Shown in pieces: positions 53,392 to 62,262 of a stretch of DNA of 64,000 nucleotides; position 1 is the first letter of the stretch; every line of letters begins with the position of its first letter. Origin of the DNA: Prolixibacter bellariivorans ATCC BAA-1284 (GTDB lineage: Bacteria > Bacteroidota > Bacteroidia > Bacteroidales > Prolixibacteraceae); NCBI RefSeq assembly GCF_000621705.1, contig NZ_KK211332.1, positions 474,323 to 538,322 on the forward strand, given 5' to 3'. The translations under genes and the position numbers were made by a program. Below the pieces are notes generated by a model. That model was not told the origin of the DNA. It searched no databases and saw only the letters and a program-made list of their open reading frames with translations.

Positions 53392-54408
53392 TTATTCAAC
53401 TACCCAGGTGTTTCCACTCATCAAAAGATCGTCAACCGATTTAATTTTCGAGGTCTCTTTCACTTCTTCAATCTGGGCTACCATAGCCTCATCGTAGGAA
53501 GTGGCTTCCACCGCACGGATTACTCCCATGGCAACCGGAAAATCGGGAAGTGCCATGTTAATCAACAATTGATGAACGAATCCATTAGGCTCAGTTACAT
53601 CATGAACCAGAATGTCATCACGGGTAACACCGTCTTCGCCAATCTTAACCACTTTGAGGTGACCGCATTCCAGGACCAAACCCTTATCCTCGTTATCACC
53701 GAAAATCATTGGTTCACCATGCTTCAGCATCAGCTGATGCTCTTTTTTCATTTTCGGATCGGTGATAGCTGCATGAATTCCGTTGTTGTAAATCATACAG
53801 TTCTGCAGTACTTCCACAACCGAAGTTCCTTTGTGTCTGGCTGCTGCTTCAAATATTTCCTGGCTCATCTTGATGTTGTTATCCACCGAACGGGCAAAGA
53901 ATTTTCCCCGGGCACCTAACACCAGTTGTCCCGGAACAAACGGATCTTCCACCGTACCATAGGGCGAAGTTTTGGTGACAAAACCCCTATCGGATGTTGG
54001 CGAATATTGTCCCTTCGTCAAACCATAAATCTTGTTGTTGAACAAGATTACATTGATGTCGATATTCCGACGGATCAGATGAATGAAATGGTTTCCTCCG
54101 ATGGCCAGTGCATCACCGTCACCGGTGATTTCCCATACGCAGAGATTCGGGTTGGCACACTTTACACCGGAAGCAACTGCTGCAGCCCGTCCGTGAATTG
54201 TGTGGAAGCCGTATGTACTCATGTAATACGGGAACCTGGAAGAACATCCGATTCCTGATATCACTGCATAATCTTTATGTTGAATGCCGAGCGCAACCAT
54301 TGCCTTCTGAATGGAATTTAATATGGCATGATCGCCACACCCCGGACACCAGCGAACTTCGTTTTCGCTTTTGAAATCTTTTATTGTTAATGCTAATTCT
54401 TCGGCCAT
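53392..54408 (-). CDS. korB: 2-oxoacid:ferredoxin oxidoreductase beta subunit
   Basis: The 338-residue TPP-binding subunit carries the iron-sulfur and thiamine site. Cys21 and Cys24 (CPGCGDH) and Cys55 (GIGCSSR) are cluster ligands, and the TPP motif reads GDGDALAIGGNH ... NNKIYGLTKGQ. With korA it forms the enzyme that oxidises 2-oxoglutarate (or pyruvate) to the acyl-CoA with reduction of ferredoxin, reversible in anaerobes. It starts 2 bases after the korA stop. Which oxoacid is used cannot be told from motifs. Confidence 0.93.
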   Translation of the reverse strand: MAEELALTIKDFKSENEVRWCPGCGDHAILNSIQKAMVALGIQHKDYAVISGIGCSSRFPYYMSTYGFHTIHGRAAAVASGVKCANPNLCVWEITGDGDALAIGGNHFIHLIRRNIDINVILFNNKIYGLTKGQYSPTSDRGFVTKTSPYGTVEDPFVPGQLVLGARGKFFARSVDNNIKMSQEIFEAAARHKGTSVVEVLQNCMIYNNGIHAAITDPKMKKEHQLMLKHGEPMIFGDNEDKGLVLECGHLKVVKIGEDGVTRDDILVHDVTEPNGFVHQLLINMALPDFPVAMGVIRAVEATSYDEAMVAQIEEVKETSKIKSVDDLLMSGNTWVVE

Positions 54409-54410
54409 TG

Positions 54411-56252
54411 TTATTCCTCCAATAGTTGTTCAAATTTTTCGCACAATTCATGAACCGTAAACGGAAGTCCTTTGACCTTATTGAATTGTTCGTATTTGAA
54501 ATCGGGTTCTTTATCTCGAAGATAGGCTGCAAACTGTCCCATGTTCAATTCGCATACAACAATCTTCTTAAAACGGCTGAATACCTCATGTACATTGGCC
54601 GGCATCGGATTAATGTAATTGAAATGTGCCAGGCTGACTTTGTGATCGAGCGAACGCATCTCGCGAACAGCACTCTCCAGGTGACCAAATGTGCCTCCCC
54701 AGCCAACAACCAGCAGATCGCCTTCCTGCTCGCCACATACTTCCAATTCCGGAACCATGTCAACAACCCGCCGGACTTTTTCGGCACGAATTTCCACCAT
54801 CTTTTGGTGATTCTCCGGATCGTGACTAACATTTCCCATCAGGTCTTTTTCCAAGCCTCCAATTCGATGCTGGAAGCCATCCATTCCCGGAAATGCCCAT
54901 TCACGAGCCAACGTCTCTTCGTCGCGGGCGTACGGCTTATATGTTTCAGCATTTTTGGCAATACGCGGTGTGATTTCCGGCATATCGGCCATTTTAGGAA
55001 TCTTCCAGGGTTCAGAACCGTTTCCGAGGAATCCGTCAGTCATCAGTATTACTGGCACCATTCTTTCCAACGCAATCTTAGCCGCATGGAAAGCATAGTT
55101 GAAGCAATCGGAAGGCGTGGAAGCAGCCAACACCACAACCGGACTTTCACCGTTCCGGCCATAAAGCGCCTGCAACAGGTCCGATTGTTCAGTTTTGGTT
55201 GGCAAACCGGTAGAAGGACCGCCGCGCTGTACATTTACCAATACCAGCGGCAACTCTGCCATTACACTCAAACCTAATGCTTCAGATTTCAGGGCCAAAC
55301 CGGGACCAGAGGTCGACGTAACCGCCAAATCACCGGCAAAGGCAGCTCCGATAGTGGTTGATATACCAGCTATTTCGTCCTCCGCCTGAAATGTTTTTAC
55401 CCCCAAATCTTTTCGGGCTGCAAGCGCCTGCAACACTTCTGTTGCAGGGGTAATGGGATACGAACCGAGAAAAATTTCCAAATTGGCTTTTTCCGCAGCT
55501 GCGAGTAATCCCCATGCAGTAGCCAGATTACCATTGATGTTCCGGTAAACTCCGTGTTCAATCGAAGCCGCATGCACAATATAACGCGGCGTCATATGCT
55601 GCATGTTCATACCGTAGTTCCAGCCGCTTCTCAGCACTTTGAGGTTGGCTTCGACCACCGCAGGTTTCTTCTTGAATTTATTCTGAATGAAACGTTCCAT
55701 GTAATCCATCGGACGGTTAAACATCCAGCTAACCAAGCCCAATGCAAACATATTCTTGCTTCGCAGAATACTCTTGTTGTCAAGACCGAAATCTTTCAAC
55801 GCTTCCCTCGTAAGGGTTGTTATAGGAACCGGAATCTTAAAATAATCATCCAGCTTTAACTCCTCGAACGGTTGATCCGTGGTAAATTTTGCCTTCTGAA
55901 AATTCTTCTCCGTAAAACTGTCCTGGTCGTATATGATCGTCCCTCCGGGGCGCATAAACGGCGCATTTGCTTTTACGGCCGCAGGATTCATGGCTACCAG
56001 TACATGGGCGTAATCACCTGGTGTGGTTACACGACGGGTTCCAAATTGTACCTGGAAGCCCGATACTCCGCCAACTGTTCCCTGTGGGGCGCGTATTTCT
56101 GAAGGATAATCGGGGAATGTCGAAAGATCATTCCCAATCAGAGCAGAGGCATCCGAAAACAACGTTCCGGTTAACTGCATACCATCTCCCGAATCACCGG
56201 AAAACCGGATGGCTACCTCTTCAAGTTCAATAACTTTTGTTTCCTTAGACAT
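54411..56252 (-). CDS. korA: 2-oxoacid:ferredoxin oxidoreductase alpha subunit, gamma-alpha fusion
   Basis: The 613-residue protein fuses a gamma domain (EEVAIRFSGDSGDGMQLTG ... GYAHVLVAMNPAAVKANAPF; about 1-190) with the alpha domain (LAAAEKANLEIFLGSYPITPATEVLQALAARK ... TSTSGPGLALKSEALGLSVMAELPLVLVNVQRGGPSTGLPT). This KorA-type fusion is common in Bacteroidota. It is the first gene of korA-korB. No ferredoxin subunit gene is in the window, and the 215 bases upstream show no -7 box. Confidence 0.93.
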   Translation of the reverse strand: MSKETKVIELEEVAIRFSGDSGDGMQLTGTLFSDASALIGNDLSTFPDYPSEIRAPQGTVGGVSGFQVQFGTRRVTTPGDYAHVLVAMNPAAVKANAPFMRPGGTIIYDQDSFTEKNFQKAKFTTDQPFEELKLDDYFKIPVPITTLTREALKDFGLDNKSILRSKNMFALGLVSWMFNRPMDYMERFIQNKFKKKPAVVEANLKVLRSGWNYGMNMQHMTPRYIVHAASIEHGVYRNINGNLATAWGLLAAAEKANLEIFLGSYPITPATEVLQALAARKDLGVKTFQAEDEIAGISTTIGAAFAGDLAVTSTSGPGLALKSEALGLSVMAELPLVLVNVQRGGPSTGLPTKTEQSDLLQALYGRNGESPVVVLAASTPSDCFNYAFHAAKIALERMVPVILMTDGFLGNGSEPWKIPKMADMPEITPRIAKNAETYKPYARDEETLAREWAFPGMDGFQHRIGGLEKDLMGNVSHDPENHQKMVEIRAEKVRRVVDMVPELEVCGEQEGDLLVVGWGGTFGHLESAVREMRSLDHKVSLAHFNYINPMPANVHEVFSRFKKIVVCELNMGQFAAYLRDKEPDFKYEQFNKVKGLPFTVHELCEKFEQLLEE

Positions 56253-56433
56253 AATTACGAAAACTTATGTTCGACAGGTTAATCTGCTTACGAAAAACAA
56301 TTTTCAAGACATATTTTATATCAATTCCTCAAAAAAGTTAACCGTAAGGGAAAAGATTATAAACATATGTGACAAATTTAATGATTAAAGACTATCAGCG
56401 ACTATGACATTCGACTTATTTCGTCCATAATAT

Positions 56434-56441
56434 TAACTTTG
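56434..56441 (+). promoter_or_regulatory. promoter -7 box of the gamma carbonic anhydrase gene
   Basis: TAACTTTG fits TAnnTTTG and lies 26 bases before the start codon at 56468. Confidence 0.45.
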
Positions 56442-56467
56442 GTAGTAAATTAAAATCAATTCAGATA

Positions 56468-56992
56468 ATGGCCATTATACAACCTTTAAACGGAAAAACG
56501 CCAACCATGGGCAGTAACTGTTTTATTGCAGAAAATGCTGCCATCATTGGCGATGTTGAAACAGGCGACAACTGTAGTATCTGGTTCGGTGCGGTATTGC
56601 GTGGCGACGTGCATTACATCAAACTGGGTGATAATGTCAACGTCCAGGATAATGCAGTCATTCATGCGACCTATCAGAAGTCTCCTACTAACATCGGAAA
56701 TAACGTCAGCATTGCACATGGTGCCATCGTTCACGGATGCACCATTCATGATAATGTCCTTATCGGGATGAACGCTGTGGTACTCGACGATGCAGTCATT
56801 GAAAGTAACTCCATCATCGCTGCCGGTGCCGTTGTTACAAAAGGTACTGTGGTTCGTTCCGGATCGGTGTATGCCGGTTCACCTGCCAGAAAGATCAAGG
56901 AAATCAGTCCTGAACTGCTGGAAGGTGAAATTCACCGGATTGCCAACAACTACCATATGTATGCGGGCTGGTACAAAGAAGGTGAAGATTAA
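56468..56992 (+). CDS. gamma carbonic anhydrase family protein
   Basis: The 174-residue left-handed beta-helix protein is built of hexapeptide repeats. The three metal-binding histidines are H66 (AVIHAT), H84 (IAHGA) and H89 (IVHGC), and GDNCSIWFGAVLRGDVHYIKLGDNVNVQDNAVIH matches the gamma-CA family. Such proteins may hydrate CO2 or act in other ways; many family members are not proven active. It sits alone between korA and the MFS gene. Confidence 0.92.
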   Translation: MAIIQPLNGKTPTMGSNCFIAENAAIIGDVETGDNCSIWFGAVLRGDVHYIKLGDNVNVQDNAVIHATYQKSPTNIGNNVSIAHGAIVHGCTIHDNVLIGMNAVVLDDAVIESNSIIAAGAVVTKGTVVRSGSVYAGSPARKIKEISPELLEGEIHRIANNYHMYAGWYKEGED

Positions 56993-57104
56993 TTATTATT
57001 TGGCATCACATAATATGTTTTAGAATACCCATTCGGGACATTAATTTTGAAGTGGTTGAATTTACATCGTCCCGGAGAGATGATATCGTTGAAAAACAAA
57101 AAGA

Positions 57105-57135
57105 AAGGGTTACCAGCTGGTAACCCTTATCTATT
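57105..57135 (-). terminator. terminator of the sugar MFS gene
   Basis: AAGGGTTACCAG and CTGGTAACCCTT (57105-57128) form a perfect 24-base palindrome with a T-run on the minus strand beyond. It lies 27 bases past the stop codon of the MFS gene. Confidence 0.85.
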
Positions 57136-57154
57136 TTCAGTTCAAATTATGATA

Positions 57155-58372
57155 TTATCTTATTTTATGTCCTTTATAAGCATAGAAGAGTATGAAGAGA
57201 TAAGCCGGGAAACAAACCCAGTAAGCAGCCTGGATTCCCACAAAGTCCTTTACTCCACCGAAAATCAATGGAAGAATCGCACCGCCAACAATCCCCATTA
57301 CCAACAACGAAGCTCCGGTTTTGGTAAAACGGCCCAAATCGGCAATAGCCAATGGCCAGATGGCAGGCCACATCAACGAGTTCGCAAGGCCTAACAAAGC
57401 AACAAACCAAATGGAATATCTTCCGGCAACCAAGACAATCAATAACGAACTGACGATTCCTAGCCAGGAATTAATTTTTAATGCCGTATTCTGCGTAATT
57501 ACTTTCGGAATAAAGAACACTCCGAACAAGTAACCAATAACCATAAAAATTACCGTATAGGTAGTATAGGTTGCAGGATTCCCCAGCCCAATACTGTCGG
57601 CATAATCCACAATGGTTGCCAGAGCAATGGTTTCAACACCGACATAAAAGAAGAGCGCAATAACGCCCAAAATCAGGTGTGGAAATTGAAAAATGCTGGT
57701 CTTTGTCCGTGCATATGTTGAAACCGGAGTTTCTTCCTCACTCTCATCCTCACCTTCCGCTTTAACCTCAGGCAGCGGAGCAAAGTAAGAGAAGATGCCT
57801 AATAAAATGAACATCCCAACAATCAGGTAGAATGGAAAGTACATTTTACCAAGTGATGGTGCATCGAGATTCAGAAACAAACTCAAAAATATCGGTGCCA
57901 CAGCCCAGGCCGCCTTATTGATGATTCCCATAATACTGATGCGCATGGCTGCACTTTCCTGCGGTCCCAGAATAGTAATATACGGATTAACCGATGCCTG
58001 AAGCAACGTGTTTCCCATACCACTAATGAAAGACGCCAGCAGAAACAGTCCCAGACTCTCATAACGGGCCGATGGAACAAAAAGCGCAAGCCCTACAGCA
58101 AAAAAGAAAAACGAAACCATCATTCCCCGACGGTAACCAATTTTGCTGATGATCATCCCCGATGGATATCCAAATACAACAAATGCCGAGAACGTGGCTG
58201 CCAGCACCAGGTACGACTGGGCCGAAGATAAATCAAGTGCCTTCTTCAGGTAAGGAATCAGGTAACCGTTAATTCCAAGAGCAAATCCAATCACAAAAAA
58301 CATGACTCCAATAATGATAATTGGAATCACATAATTATTCCGTCTTGAGTAAGTAGCTGTTTCTGCTGCCAT
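57155..58372 (-). CDS. sugar MFS transporter, FucP/NagP-like
   Basis: The 405-residue protein has about twelve hydrophobic segments. The N-terminal half (YVIPIIIIGVMFFVIGFALGINGYLIPYLKKALDLSSAQSYLVLAATFSAFVVFGYPSGMIISKIGYRRGM) and the internal charged loop (AEGEDESEEETPVSTY) match the FucP/GluP branch that imports L-fucose, glucose/galactose or N-acetylglucosamine. The neighbour set (nucleotidyltransferase and sugar-kinase genes across a divergent promoter) suggests an amino sugar or hexosamine substrate, which is inference. A nested inverted repeat occupies the divergent region. Confidence 0.9.
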   Translation of the reverse strand: MAAETATYSRRNNYVIPIIIIGVMFFVIGFALGINGYLIPYLKKALDLSSAQSYLVLAATFSAFVVFGYPSGMIISKIGYRRGMMVSFFFFAVGLALFVPSARYESLGLFLLASFISGMGNTLLQASVNPYITILGPQESAAMRISIMGIINKAAWAVAPIFLSLFLNLDAPSLGKMYFPFYLIVGMFILLGIFSYFAPLPEVKAEGEDESEEETPVSTYARTKTSIFQFPHLILGVIALFFYVGVETIALATIVDYADSIGLGNPATYTTYTVIFMVIGYLFGVFFIPKVITQNTALKINSWLGIVSSLLIVLVAGRYSIWFVALLGLANSLMWPAIWPLAIADLGRFTKTGASLLVMGIVGGAILPLIFGGVKDFVGIQAAYWVCFPAYLFILFYAYKGHKIR

Positions 58373-58582
58373 TTTTGAATCAGTTTAGTTTATATAGAAC
58401 AATACGTTGCTCACGAATATAATACTTTATTTTAATAGATTATTGCGATTTTCCCTTTGTCTGAGTGCGGGTTATGTCTACTTTTGAAGGGCAAAAACGC
58501 CGGCGATAAACTTTTAGAAAGTGCGCCAATGAAACTGAATTTATATTCAAGTCATTACATAAAAGACTAAAATTTTTAATAA

Positions 58583-58647
58583 GAAACTACTTTAGTAAGC
58601 TGGAATCTTCGAATAAATACCAAATGATTCCAACTTTTTGTAGTTTC
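58583..58647. promoter_or_regulatory. nested inverted repeats before the nucleotidyltransferase gene
   Basis: Outer arms GAAACTAC (58583-58590) and GTAGTTTC (58640-58647) are exact complements, and inner arms TGGAATC (58601-58607) and GATTCCA (58626-58632) are too. The end is 22 bases before the start at 58670. In RNA they could form a two-stem structure. Alternatively they are two operator sites for a dimeric repressor. Confidence 0.5.
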
Positions 58648-58669
58648 ATAAGACAAAACACACAACAAA

Positions 58670-59572
58670 ATGATGAAACCGACTTTAGTGATTCTGGCTG
58701 CCGGTATGGGAAGCCGGTACGGAGGGCTCAAACAATTGGACGAAGTTGGCCCTAACGGAGAAGCCATTATCGACTATTCGCTTTACGATGCTATCAGAGC
58801 CGGATTTGGCAAGGTAGTATTTGTCATCCGTGAGGACTTCGCCGACGAATTCAAGGCACGCTTTGCACCACAGCTCGAAGGTAAAATAGAAGTAGCTTAC
58901 GTTTACCAGGCACTCGACAAAATTCCTTCCGGTTACGATATTCATCCCGAAAGGGTAAAACCCTGGGGAACCGGACATGCTTTGTTGATGGCTGAACCGG
59001 AGGTAAATTCACCTATGGCAGTTATCAACGCCGACGATTTTTACGGACCACAGGCTTACCAGGAAATCGCATCGTTTTTGACTTCATCCACTGATAAAAA
59101 TGAATACGGAATGGTCGGTTACCAGCTCGATAATACCTTGTCGGAATTCGGTTCCGTATCGCGTGGCGTTTGCCAAACCGACAGTTCTGGTCGTCTGACT
59201 GAAATCAACGAACGCACCAAGATTCAGAAAGAAGATGACGAGATTGTTTATTACGAAGACGAAAAGCGCTTTCCGTTGACCGGGAAAGAGCCGGTTTCAA
59301 TGAATTTCTGGGGAGTAAAAACCTCTGTTTTCAAGTATCTCAACGAAGGTTTCCGTGAATTTCTGCAAGAAAAAGGTAACAAGCTGAAGTCAGAGTTCTT
59401 TGTACCGTTTCTCATTAACGATAAAATTGTCGACGGAACTGTTTCGGTAAAAGTACTAACTTGTGATTCGCCCTGGTTCGGCGTTACCTACAAGGAGGAC
59501 AAACCTTATGTTCAGGGTAAATTGAAGAAATTAATCGCAGACAAGGTCTATCCCGAGAATCTATGGAAATAA
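58670..59572 (+). CDS. sugar-phosphate nucleotidyltransferase
   Basis: The 300-residue protein has the NTP-transferase signature LVILAAGMGSRYGGLKQLDEVGPNGEAIIDYSLYDAI. Metal and sugar-binding segments include VINADDFYG and FWGVKTSVF. It joins a sugar 1-phosphate to a nucleotide, probably UTP. A partner kinase follows after 15 bases; together they would turn a free sugar into NDP-sugar. A second ATG is one codon in. Specificity for GlcNAc, GalNAc or MurNAc 1-phosphate is not decided by sequence alone. Confidence 0.88.
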   Translation: MMKPTLVILAAGMGSRYGGLKQLDEVGPNGEAIIDYSLYDAIRAGFGKVVFVIREDFADEFKARFAPQLEGKIEVAYVYQALDKIPSGYDIHPERVKPWGTGHALLMAEPEVNSPMAVINADDFYGPQAYQEIASFLTSSTDKNEYGMVGYQLDNTLSEFGSVSRGVCQTDSSGRLTEINERTKIQKEDDEIVYYEDEKRFPLTGKEPVSMNFWGVKTSVFKYLNEGFREFLQEKGNKLKSEFFVPFLINDKIVDGTVSVKVLTCDSPWFGVTYKEDKPYVQGKLKKLIADKVYPENLWK

Positions 59573-59587
59573 ACTAAAACCTGCTAT

Positions 59588-60685
59588 ATGACTAACCGTC
59601 AACTAAATCAAATTTTTAAATCTTTTAGCCCTAAAGGTCATGTAAAACACTGGGAACCTTTCGGGAACGGGCATATTAATGATACCTTTCTAGGGCGAAA
59701 CCAGGAAAATGAAGCTTCTGATTTTATTCTTCAACGTAAAAATCACAAAATCTTTACGAATGTTCCCGGAATGATGGACAACATTGTTGCGGTAACAGAA
59801 CACATTCGAGAAGGTATTAAGAAGTACCAAGAAGATGATATCGACAGGAGAGTAATGAAGTATTTTCCTGCCAGAGATGGTAAATGGTTTGTTAACGATC
59901 AAAAAGGTAATTGCTGGACGTTATTTCTTTACATTTCCGGTAGCCATAGTGTCGAAAATATCGAAAATCCGGAGCAGGCGATGATGGCAGCACGGGCATT
60001 CGGTCATTTTCAGCTACAACTGGCGGACTTACCCGGCAACAAACTGGTCGAAACCATTCCCAATTTTCACAACGGTATCTCCCGACTCAATGACTTCCGG
60101 AAAGCCATTGAAAAGGATGCAGCCGGGCGTGTAGCTGAAAACCAGGAACTACTCGAACAACTTTCAAAGCGGGGAGACGAAATGACGCGTTTGCAGAAAT
60201 GGCTCGATTCAGGAGAACTCCCCCTGCGGATTACACACAACGATACCAAAATCAACAACATTTTGTTTGATGAAAATAACAGGCCGTTGTGCGTTATCGA
60301 TCTCGATACGGTGATGCCGGGAAGCGCTTTGTACGATTTTGGCGATGCCATCCGAACCATCGGGAATACCGCAGCGGAAGACGAACCTGAGTTGTCGAAA
60401 ATTGGCTTTGCAAAGGACATTTTCGAAGCTTTCGCAGAAGGTTACCTAACAGAGGCCGGTAAGTTTTTAACGCAAAAAGAAAGAGAGAATCTGGCCTTTT
60501 CGTGCCTCTACATGGCGTGGGAACAGGCCATCCGGTTTATGACCGATTACCTGAACGGAGACACCTATTACAAAACTGCGTATCCGGAACACAACCTGGT
60601 TCGGACCAAAGCTCAGTTCCGGTACCTCGAAGTACTGGAAGAGAACCGTGAAAAGATGGAGAGTTTTATCAGCAAAGCAGGGTAA
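59588..60685 (+). CDS. NahK-like sugar 1-kinase (APH family)
   Basis: The 365-residue protein belongs to the aminoglycoside-phosphotransferase fold. The catalytic loop is ITHNDTKINNILFDENNRPLCVIDLDTVMPGSALYDFGDAIR, with the catalytic Asp in HND and the metal Asp in IDLDT. Relatives include N-acetylhexosamine 1-kinase (NahK) and AmgK. It is cotranscribed with the nucleotidyltransferase gene and ends at a terminator 28 bases downstream. Substrate is inferred from the neighbours. Confidence 0.82.
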   Translation: MTNRQLNQIFKSFSPKGHVKHWEPFGNGHINDTFLGRNQENEASDFILQRKNHKIFTNVPGMMDNIVAVTEHIREGIKKYQEDDIDRRVMKYFPARDGKWFVNDQKGNCWTLFLYISGSHSVENIENPEQAMMAARAFGHFQLQLADLPGNKLVETIPNFHNGISRLNDFRKAIEKDAAGRVAENQELLEQLSKRGDEMTRLQKWLDSGELPLRITHNDTKINNILFDENNRPLCVIDLDTVMPGSALYDFGDAIRTIGNTAAEDEPELSKIGFAKDIFEAFAEGYLTEAGKFLTQKERENLAFSCLYMAWEQAIRFMTDYLNGDTYYKTAYPEHNLVRTKAQFRYLEVLEENREKMESFISKAG

Positions 60686-60712
60686 GAATTTCCTGAAATA
60701 TTCATGATATCT

Positions 60713-60749
60713 AACGGACGGGGAACGATGATTTTTCGTCCGTTTTTTC
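60713..60749 (+). terminator. terminator after the NahK-like gene
   Basis: AACGGACG (60713-60720) pairs with CGTCCGTT (60737-60744), then a T-run. Confidence 0.85.
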
Positions 60750-60754
60750 ATACA

Positions 60755-61588
60755 TTAAAGATGAATATGTTCTGCCTGCAACGATTCGCCAAAAAACATG
60801 CCTGCCCGTGTTTCGAAGTTTTCCACCGATTCGGTTGTGAGAAACCGACGCGAGCCACCTGTTGAACATTTCTGCTCGATTTCCGGGTGCCGCGTCAAAT
60901 AATCAGCCAGTCGGTCGGCTACAATTGGTCCTTGTTCGAGTAACTGAATGTGTTTAGGGAGGAATTTCCGAATGGTTTCCGATAGCAGCGGGTAGTGCGT
61001 GCAACCTAAAATGACCGTGTCAATTTTGGCGTCTTTCTCCAACAATTGCTTCACATTCTTTTCAACGAAATAATCGGCTCCCGGCGTGCCAATTTCATTG
61101 TTTTCAACAATGGGAACCCACATGGGGCAAGCTTCCTGATAAGTCCGTACAGGATGGCCAACCGATATTTTTCGGATTTCCATCGGATACGATTCCGATT
61201 TTACGGTACCAGTTGTCCCCAATACTCCTACATGACCGGAACGAGTTACCTCCGGGATTCGTTCCACACTGGGACGAATCACTCCCAATACCCGACGAGT
61301 GGGATCGATGTTGGGCAAATCTCGTTGTTGTATGCTACGTAACGCTTTTGCTGAAGCCGTATTACAAGCCAGAATTACCAGGTGGCAGCCCATTTCAAAC
61401 AGTTTTTCCACAGCCTGAAGTGTATACTCATACACCACTTCGAATGAACGGGTACCGTAGGGAGTGCGCGCATTATCGCCTAGGTAGAGATAGTCGTACT
61501 GTGGCAATTCATCAATGACCGAACGGAGAACCGTCAATCCTCCATATCCGGAATCGAATACGCCGATAGGCTTGTAATTTTCAGACAT
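60755..61588 (-). CDS. murI: glutamate racemase
   Basis: The enzyme supplies D-glutamate for peptidoglycan. The ATG at 61588 (MSENYKPIGVFDSGYGGLTVLRS) gives 277 residues. Catalytic cysteines are in LACNTASA and LGCTHYPLL; the nearby acid is in FDSGYGG. It follows the two ompH genes on the same strand, but a strong terminator (61667-61693) separates them, so it has its own promoter. Confidence 0.96.
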   Translation of the reverse strand: MSENYKPIGVFDSGYGGLTVLRSVIDELPQYDYLYLGDNARTPYGTRSFEVVYEYTLQAVEKLFEMGCHLVILACNTASAKALRSIQQRDLPNIDPTRRVLGVIRPSVERIPEVTRSGHVGVLGTTGTVKSESYPMEIRKISVGHPVRTYQEACPMWVPIVENNEIGTPGADYFVEKNVKQLLEKDAKIDTVILGCTHYPLLSETIRKFLPKHIQLLEQGPIVADRLADYLTRHPEIEQKCSTGGSRRFLTTESVENFETRAGMFFGESLQAEHIHL

Positions 61589-61666
61589 TATTTCCAGTTC
61601 TATTTCCAACCTGAAACTACAAAATTCTACTTAAACCAAGTGTTATCGACACCCTTAAAACAAAAA

Positions 61667-61695
61667 AAAGGACACTGTCTCACAGCGTCCTTTTT
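61667..61695 (-). terminator. terminator of the bamA-ompH-ompH operon
   Basis: AAAAGGAC (61666-61673) pairs with GTCCTTTT (61687-61694), with T-rich sequence following on the minus strand. It lies past the stop codon of the second ompH gene. Confidence 0.88.
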
Positions 61696-61714
61696 CCTGT
61701 ACGAATATTTTTTC

Positions 61715-62221
61715 TTACTGAATCCCCAGTTTTTTCTTCACCAAAGGAAGAATATCCTCTGATTGAGTTGAGTGATAAAGAAGATTGTTGACATCGAAAA
61801 CATAAATCAAACCTTCTTCTTTTGCCACTTCAGCGACAGCTGCTCGAGCTTTCTTTACAATGGGTTGGAATTGCTCTTCCTGCTTTTTCTGAAGATCCTG
61901 CTGAGCTACAGACTGGAAGTTCTGAATACGTTGCTGCAAATCCTGCAAATCATTTTCTTTTGCACTACGAACAGCTTCTGAAAGGCTGTCACGCTGAGCA
62001 ATGTAGGCCTGTACCTTCGTTTGGTACTCTTTCTGCATAGTAGTCAGCTGACTCTCCAGCTCAGAAGCATGTTTCTGCATCGCTTTCTGAGCAGCATCAC
62101 GTTCCGGCATGACCTGCAGTAGCTGGTTGAAATCGATATGCCCGAATTTATATGTCTGTGCTGAAGCGCTACCGGCGAAAAGGGCTACGAAAAGTACTAT
62201 TACCTTTAAAATGTTTCTCAT
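61715..62221 (-). CDS. OmpH/Skp family periplasmic chaperone (second copy)
   Basis: The 168-residue protein (ATG at 62221, MRNILKVIVLFVALFAGSASAQTYKFGHIDFNQLL) has a signal peptide and a long charged helical hairpin (AAQKAMQKHASELESQLTTMQKEYQTKVQAYIAQRDSLSEAVRSAKENDLQDLQQR), as in Skp, a jellyfish-shaped holdase that carries outer-membrane proteins to BamA. Two adjacent copies are usual here. The pair follows bamA by 59 and 41 bases and must be cotranscribed. Confidence 0.9.
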   Translation of the reverse strand: MRNILKVIVLFVALFAGSASAQTYKFGHIDFNQLLQVMPERDAAQKAMQKHASELESQLTTMQKEYQTKVQAYIAQRDSLSEAVRSAKENDLQDLQQRIQNFQSVAQQDLQKKQEEQFQPIVKKARAAVAEVAKEEGLIYVFDVNNLLYHSTQSEDILPLVKKKLGIQ

Positions 62222-62262
62222 ACTTGACTGATTTAACAAATTATTTCGCATAAATATAGATA

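Noticed and set aside
54426-55277. Plus-strand frame of 283 residues opposite korA
   Set aside because: It is antisense to a well-conserved enzyme gene and its translation shows no domain; it is an open shadow.
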